A stretch of 64,000 nt of DNA, taken from NCBI GenBank assembly GCA_025093555.1, contig JAIWNF010000007.1, positions 62,001 to 126,000 on the forward strand, read 5' to 3'. Below are positions 59,176-64,000 of the stretch, piece after piece. The notes under the pieces are model-generated. The model made no database searches and was not told the DNA's origin. It saw only the letters and a program-made list of their open reading frames with translations. Positions within the stretch are counted from its first letter, which is position 1; every line of letters starts with the position of its first letter. Made by a program: the position numbers and the translations under genes. This stretch comes from Circinella umbellata. Lineage: Eukaryota > Mucoromycota > Mucoromycetes > Mucorales > Lichtheimiaceae.

Positions 59176-62100
59176 ATGACATTAAGAGACAAAAGAGAGC
59201 CCGACATTGAAGCTATTCAGGTATATATATTCCTATTTTCAGATTACCAGAGAACATAACGGAGGCCCATCGAGTACAGGGTTTGAGAGAGAAATAATGA
59301 CGATATTGTAACCCAATATGAAAATAACTTCAACTAACCGTCTCCCACCCCTTCCGGTCAACAAACTGTACTACACTGGTGAACACTTTATTAATGATAT
59401 ATTATTTTTTCGATATTATAGTTTACGAGCGCCAAGGAATTGGACGCGGAATTCGCTTCCATGCAAACGGTGTTTCGAGACAAAGAAACAGAGCATAATT
59501 GGGAAGCAAGGGACAAGTCGGTAACGCGCCTCCGAGGCATCATACGAGGAGACGCCAATGAGAAATATCATGATTCTTTTATATTGGGTCTTCGCCAGAT
59601 GGTGGACGGCATTATTAAAGGTGTAAGTTAATTATTTTTCGTTTTATTTATTAACGATTTTTATTTCCGTTTCTGCTTTTTTTTTTTGGAAGTGGAAAAT
59701 GTGATGAGGTGAGAACTGAAAATAATTTATATTTTTAACAATGAGTTTATATGCACATGTTTTTTTTTTAGGTTGAAAGTCTTCGAACTTCTCTTGCATT
59801 AAACGCTTTAACACTCGTATCAGAAATTGGCACGTATGCGGGCAAATCAATTGATACCTATATCTATGACAGACTGGTCGATTGTCTAGTCAAGTGTGCA
59901 ACAACAACGAAAAAAGTAATAGCAACAGCATCATTAAAGACGACAACAACGTTTCTTCGGCATTCAATTTACCATCATAAAATTATGAACATGCTTTGGG
60001 TTACTATGAACGAAAAAAACAGCCAAGCACGAGTATTTACCGTCACCTATACCAAAACGATTTTACAAACACATACCCATCGAGACCATACGCGATCAGT
60101 CATGGATCGTACAGGAAATACAGATCTCATTGTAAAAATATTGAGTAAAGGCTTGGATGATGCAACACCAGCTGTCAGAGAGAATTGTCGTGAAGCATTT
60201 TGGATTTTTTGGGAACACTGGCAAGATCGAGCTGAAACGTAATAACAACATTTCTAATTTTTTAATTCTTTAACGGATTAGCATAAAAGAAACGGAAGAG
60301 GGGTAGAGAAATATATATATGTATATTTTAAATTCTAATCATACTTTTTATACAATTAGTTTATTGAAAACGCTTCCGCCGCCAATAAAAAAAGCTTTGG
60401 AAAAGTCAAAGAATGCAGCATTAGCCAATAAAAGCCGCAGCATACACAGCCCAACCAACTCTACTGGTTCACTTCGGACATCTAGTTCGTTGGGATCACA
60501 TAGAAATATCTCTGATTACCATGAAGCAGTATCACCGTCAACATCCAGTGCTTCCAATGGATCGAGCGGGTCAAGTGAACAACATTCCATTCCCCACCAT
60601 GACATACCCAAAAATATGACCCGTTCCATTTCACCCAGGGCATCATCACCATCTATTCGCAGCACATCGCCTCATTTACTTCGAAGCTATGGATCGCCTC
60701 CACCTATCCCTTCTCATCTCCATACAGCTTATAAACCACACACATCACCTCCTCCACCACCATCATCGACACCAGCACGTAAGACTCGTGTCCCTGGATT
60801 AACGCGCAAAAAATCAACCATTGGCATGAACGCAAAACGTAAGCTGAGTATCGTATCCATGTTGAATCACGACGACTTGACAGTACGTTGCGAAGGTTTA
60901 CATATGCTTGCACGCAAATTATCTGGACAGCGTTTTAACTCAAAGCATCCGGATAGAGCATCCATACAGATCGAAAGCTCGAAAGGAATGGTCGATGGTG
61001 ATAAACTCAAGGATATTATATGGAGTATGTTTCAAGAAGACAATTCTCGTCTCTATGAAGCGTTGTCTACTTGGGAATCTATTGCTGGTGTACTTCTAAA
61101 ATTAGTTTCGTTCGAAGAATACGTTCCTAGATTAATATTGGATGCATCTGCAGATGCAGTAGCACTCAAGACAGAAGATGATGTTGCCAAGTTTGAACAA
61201 GCCAATCAAGCATTGAAACGAGTAAAGTATTTTCTTAAACGACATGACCAGGATCTTCCAGAAAAATTATTTGCAGGCTTACAAGAAGTGGGTGGATTTG
61301 GAACAGGACCTACATCATCATTAAGAAAAACACCTTCGATAGCAGTATTAAGTGGGAAGAAAGATCCAATGCGCAACCCTGCTAATCGACGAAAGTTGAC
61401 AAGTCGTTATTTGGAATGGATGGATGAGCTTGTATTACCTATTTTGGGGTTAGAACAAAACAACAACAATAGTGATGATATTTCAATGGATCAGCTAGCG
61501 ACAGAATGGATGGATCCGGATGCGCCTGATAATGCAGTATCACAATGGTTCGAATCAGATGCACATATACGACAGTATCTTGAAAAGCTTTTCCCGTTGG
61601 CTAGTACATCATCGAGTGGATCTGTAGTACATGCACCACTAGTATCACTTGTCGGCCATCTCCGTCTCGTGAATCAAAAACTGTTTGAAATAGTTGCATC
61701 AACATATGACTCAAGCACTGTCACCAAAATCAGTCGTGTACTTGGAATTCATATTAGAATTTTACCCGATTATGTTTGTCAATCAGCATCCATTATGGAC
61801 GGTGTAGATGAACAACTACCAGAAGTAGAAGGCAGAGCTGAAGAGCCTGTGATAGAAGAGACGTATGAGCCGTTCGAAAGCGTTACTGATGTGGGTAATT
61901 ATGACGCTGAAATGAGTGCTAACAAAATCGACAGTTACAATGTTGAATCAGCTCCTGTTGATTATTTACCTACGAAGGAGCAAGAGCATCCACTGGAGCC
62001 AACAACGAACAATATCTCTACTACTACAGAAACCGCCCCCGTTAACAACAGCGACCAAGATTTTGACTATGATAGATCTACAATTTTGGACTCTTCTCAT

Positions 62101-63894
62101 GATATGCCATCACCACCCTCACCAACACTCACAGCACTACCCAATGAGTCTTTACGCTCAACTTTTACGCCGCCTGAACACCCCATTGAACGAGATTCCG
62201 AGTCAACACAAGAATCGCCAAACTCATTGCTCTATCCAAAGCAAGATCAATCCGAAGCACATCGAAAATTATATACTGATCCCATCAATGATGCTATAGA
62301 GCCATTTGGTCAGTCACTTCAAATGAATGATTTAACGCTTCCTGTTGCTGTACCGGTACGTTTTTCCTTTCTCCCTGATAAATTTAAGGTACTCAGAAAA
62401 CATACTAAAATTTCTCTATATTAGGAGTACAATCACGACACCATGGCTACTCACCCGCTTTTCTCTTCGAACGAACCATTGTCACCTAAGGCATCGTCTA
62501 TCCCAGCGAATGGAAAACAAGTGCCACTTGTTGAAAATTTGACAGACTTTCAAGTCATGGCTCATACAGGACAAATGGATCTCAAAACACCAAATGTACC
62601 TAACGATAACTTGGAAGTGGGGGAAGCGCCAAATTTAGCTGACTTAACAGCAATTACTTCATCAAGGAATATGTCGTTACCGTCTGGAATTACAACGGAA
62701 ACGAAACAACGTACTATTCGTCACCAGACACTATCTCATGTACCCTTTTTTGCACCAGAAAAAGTTGTTAATCCATTAAAAGTCTTTAAAGAAAATGCTA
62801 GAACAGATATTTCTGCACAACAACAGATGATAAATGGACGAGGAGGAAGAGATAAAACAGCGACCATTTATTTATTGGTAGATAAATTAACATCTATGAC
62901 GGCCGATAGTGCTGTCTTTCGTAAATTGGCTCGTATATCAAGAGAAGCATCTATTATTCAACCTTGGGACCAAGGCGGTGCAAATGAAGCATCAAGTGAA
63001 TTATGGGCTGGTGCTGATCAGGATGGCGGTAATTTTGTTGAAGTCGTACAAGGTGTACTTGTATATCTTGATCCTATCAACAGCGGCAACGGTAAATTGG
63101 TTTCGATGCCAACAGTACTAGAACTTGTACGACAATTAGCAGTAACACAAACCGGGTTATTCAAACATTATGAACGTAAAGTGGATGAGCACGGCATGAC
63201 ATTGGAAGCACGGTTAATAGAGTGTTTACTTGCAGTACGTGCAAGTAATGATGCTACTGTAAGCTACCTATATTTGTATTGCATATATTGGAGTAAATAA
63301 GAAACTAAACTAATGAGTGATATTATAGATTTCTACTGGAGCTGAAGATGCATTGGATACATTATTAAGTATTCTTGATTCACAGAATGTTTTTGATATC
63401 ATGATCTCGTATCTTGTACATCGGCTGGTTATCACACCAGCATCATTTCCAGATGATTCCTCTCGATATCACCCTGTAGGCTCAGCATTTACTTATTTAG
63501 CCAAAGGTGTCAAGGAGGTTGAAGATACATTCTTTATTGATGAGTGGCTCACGCAGGGTGGTGCTGATGTCTTTTTAAAGGTGAGTTAATTTACAGTAGA
63601 GAATGAAGAAAATGAATGTAAGCATACATATGGAAATTTTATTATTTACGAATACTAACAGCTAAAAAATTACATGTAACTACTATACAGGGTATGAATC
63701 ATCCAATGATTCACGTACGAAAATCCTGTGTGGAAGCGATCGTTGAGTTTCACGGAGTGATGGGAGATGACATTTATCAATTCTTGGAAGATCTACGAGA
63801 GGATCAACTTAATCTAGTACGACATTATGTTGCTCGAGCTATCAAGCAAAGAGCAGGTCTTAGCAGTTATGGCAGCACACCTACACAACTGTAA
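59176..63894 (+). CDS. CLASP-family microtubule-associated protein
   Basis: Seven exons: 59176-59220, 59422-59622, 59772-60238, 60360-62355, 62425-63258, 63329-63580, 63691-63894, giving 1332 residues. CLASPs bind the microtubule lattice and plus ends through TOG domains and promote rescue; in fungi they act in spindle and polarised growth. The N-terminal CLASP TOG domain is clear: FTSAKELDAEF, KETEHNWEARDKSVTRLRGIIRGD, LRQMVDGIIK, LRTSLALNALTLVSE, TRSVMDRTG, ATPAVRENCREAFWIFWEHW. A basic Ser/Pro-rich linker (about residues 250-390) follows, then another helical-repeat region, an acidic Pro/Ser-rich stretch, and a C-terminal TOG-like domain (MNHPMIHVRKSCVEAIVEFHGVMGDDIYQFLEDLREDQLNLVRHYVARAI). 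A single SxIP-type motif (SSIP, about 62497) could bind EB1. The 15-codon start exon (MTLRDKREPDIEAIQ) is joined in phase but is the least certain part. Confidence 0.92.
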
Positions 63895-64000
63895 AATTTC
63901 TTCTATTACATTTTATTATTCTTCATTCATCACCACCATCACTATTATTATTAACTATTCGTTTTTATTTTATTTTACTTCCTTTCTTTTTAAACTCTTT

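Noticed and set aside
59234..59308. Possible second CLASP exon (ITREHNGGPSSTGFERE...)
   Set aside because: None of its possible donors keeps phase with FTSAKELD; direct joining of the first exon to 59422 does.

Overview
The window is AT-rich and intron-rich nuclear fungal DNA. Introns are short (about 50-200 bp, GT..AG), most proteins have clear fungal orthologues, and repeats include microsatellites and TIR transposons. The gene set (Arb1-type Argonaute chaperone, SH3-bearing Rax2-like protein, KRBA2-like integrase relic, LRR/F-box-type pseudogene) suggests an early-diverging filamentous fungus, most likely Mucoromycota. I cannot resolve the genus from sequence alone. Exon structures were built by hand from splice signals and reading-frame phase; in every multi-exon model below the exon lengths sum to a multiple of three.

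Layout. 1-9.9 kb: gene-free except for a nest of two TIR elements; an outer 5-kb element with an integrase C-terminal relic is interrupted by an inner 2.6-kb element full of WGGGCTAC repeats. 9.9-15.7 kb: two tandem minus-strand genes for an unrecognised seven-transmembrane family with a Cys-rich N-terminus. 17.4-22.7 kb: adenosine kinase and a four-HMA copper P-type ATPase, convergent. 22.7-27.2 kb: decayed DNA including a broken copy of the RAD52 3' end. 27.2-36.9 kb: a dense block with RAD52, a small defensin-like secreted peptide, RAD51, VTI1, ARB1 and RRP41. 37.3-38.7 kb: a complete 1.4-kb TIR element with an 8-bp target-site duplication. 39.7-46.8 kb: a ten-exon Rax2-like polarity protein with a cytoplasmic SH3 domain and repeated RW motifs. 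46.8-54 kb: gene-poor, with a small MITE. 54.1-55.9 kb: a third member of the seven-TM family. 57.1-58.6 kb: a broken LRR-type gene. 59.2-63.9 kb: a CLASP microtubule-rescue protein.

Functional themes. RAD52 and RAD51, mediator and recombinase of homologous recombination, lie about 1.7 kb apart in divergent orientation with only the defensin-like gene between them. ARB1 (RNAi chaperone) and RRP41 (RNA exosome) share a 418-bp divergent promoter. Rax2-like and CLASP proteins both serve polarised growth, but they are far apart and no operon-like logic is implied.

Most unusual signals. (1) Two TIR elements 32 kb apart share the same terminal scaffold almost base for base, but carry different 9-bp core motifs at the same offset (ATGGGCTAC in one, GGGCGCGCC in the other), and both contain a decayed ORF resembling the C-terminal domain of Rtc4. 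This looks like one transposon lineage whose recognition motif has switched. (2) The three-member seven-TM receptor-like family with a conserved H-C-x3-D-G-x-C-H-C-D-W-R motif. (3) An RRP41 gene whose first coding exon appears to be only the ATG.
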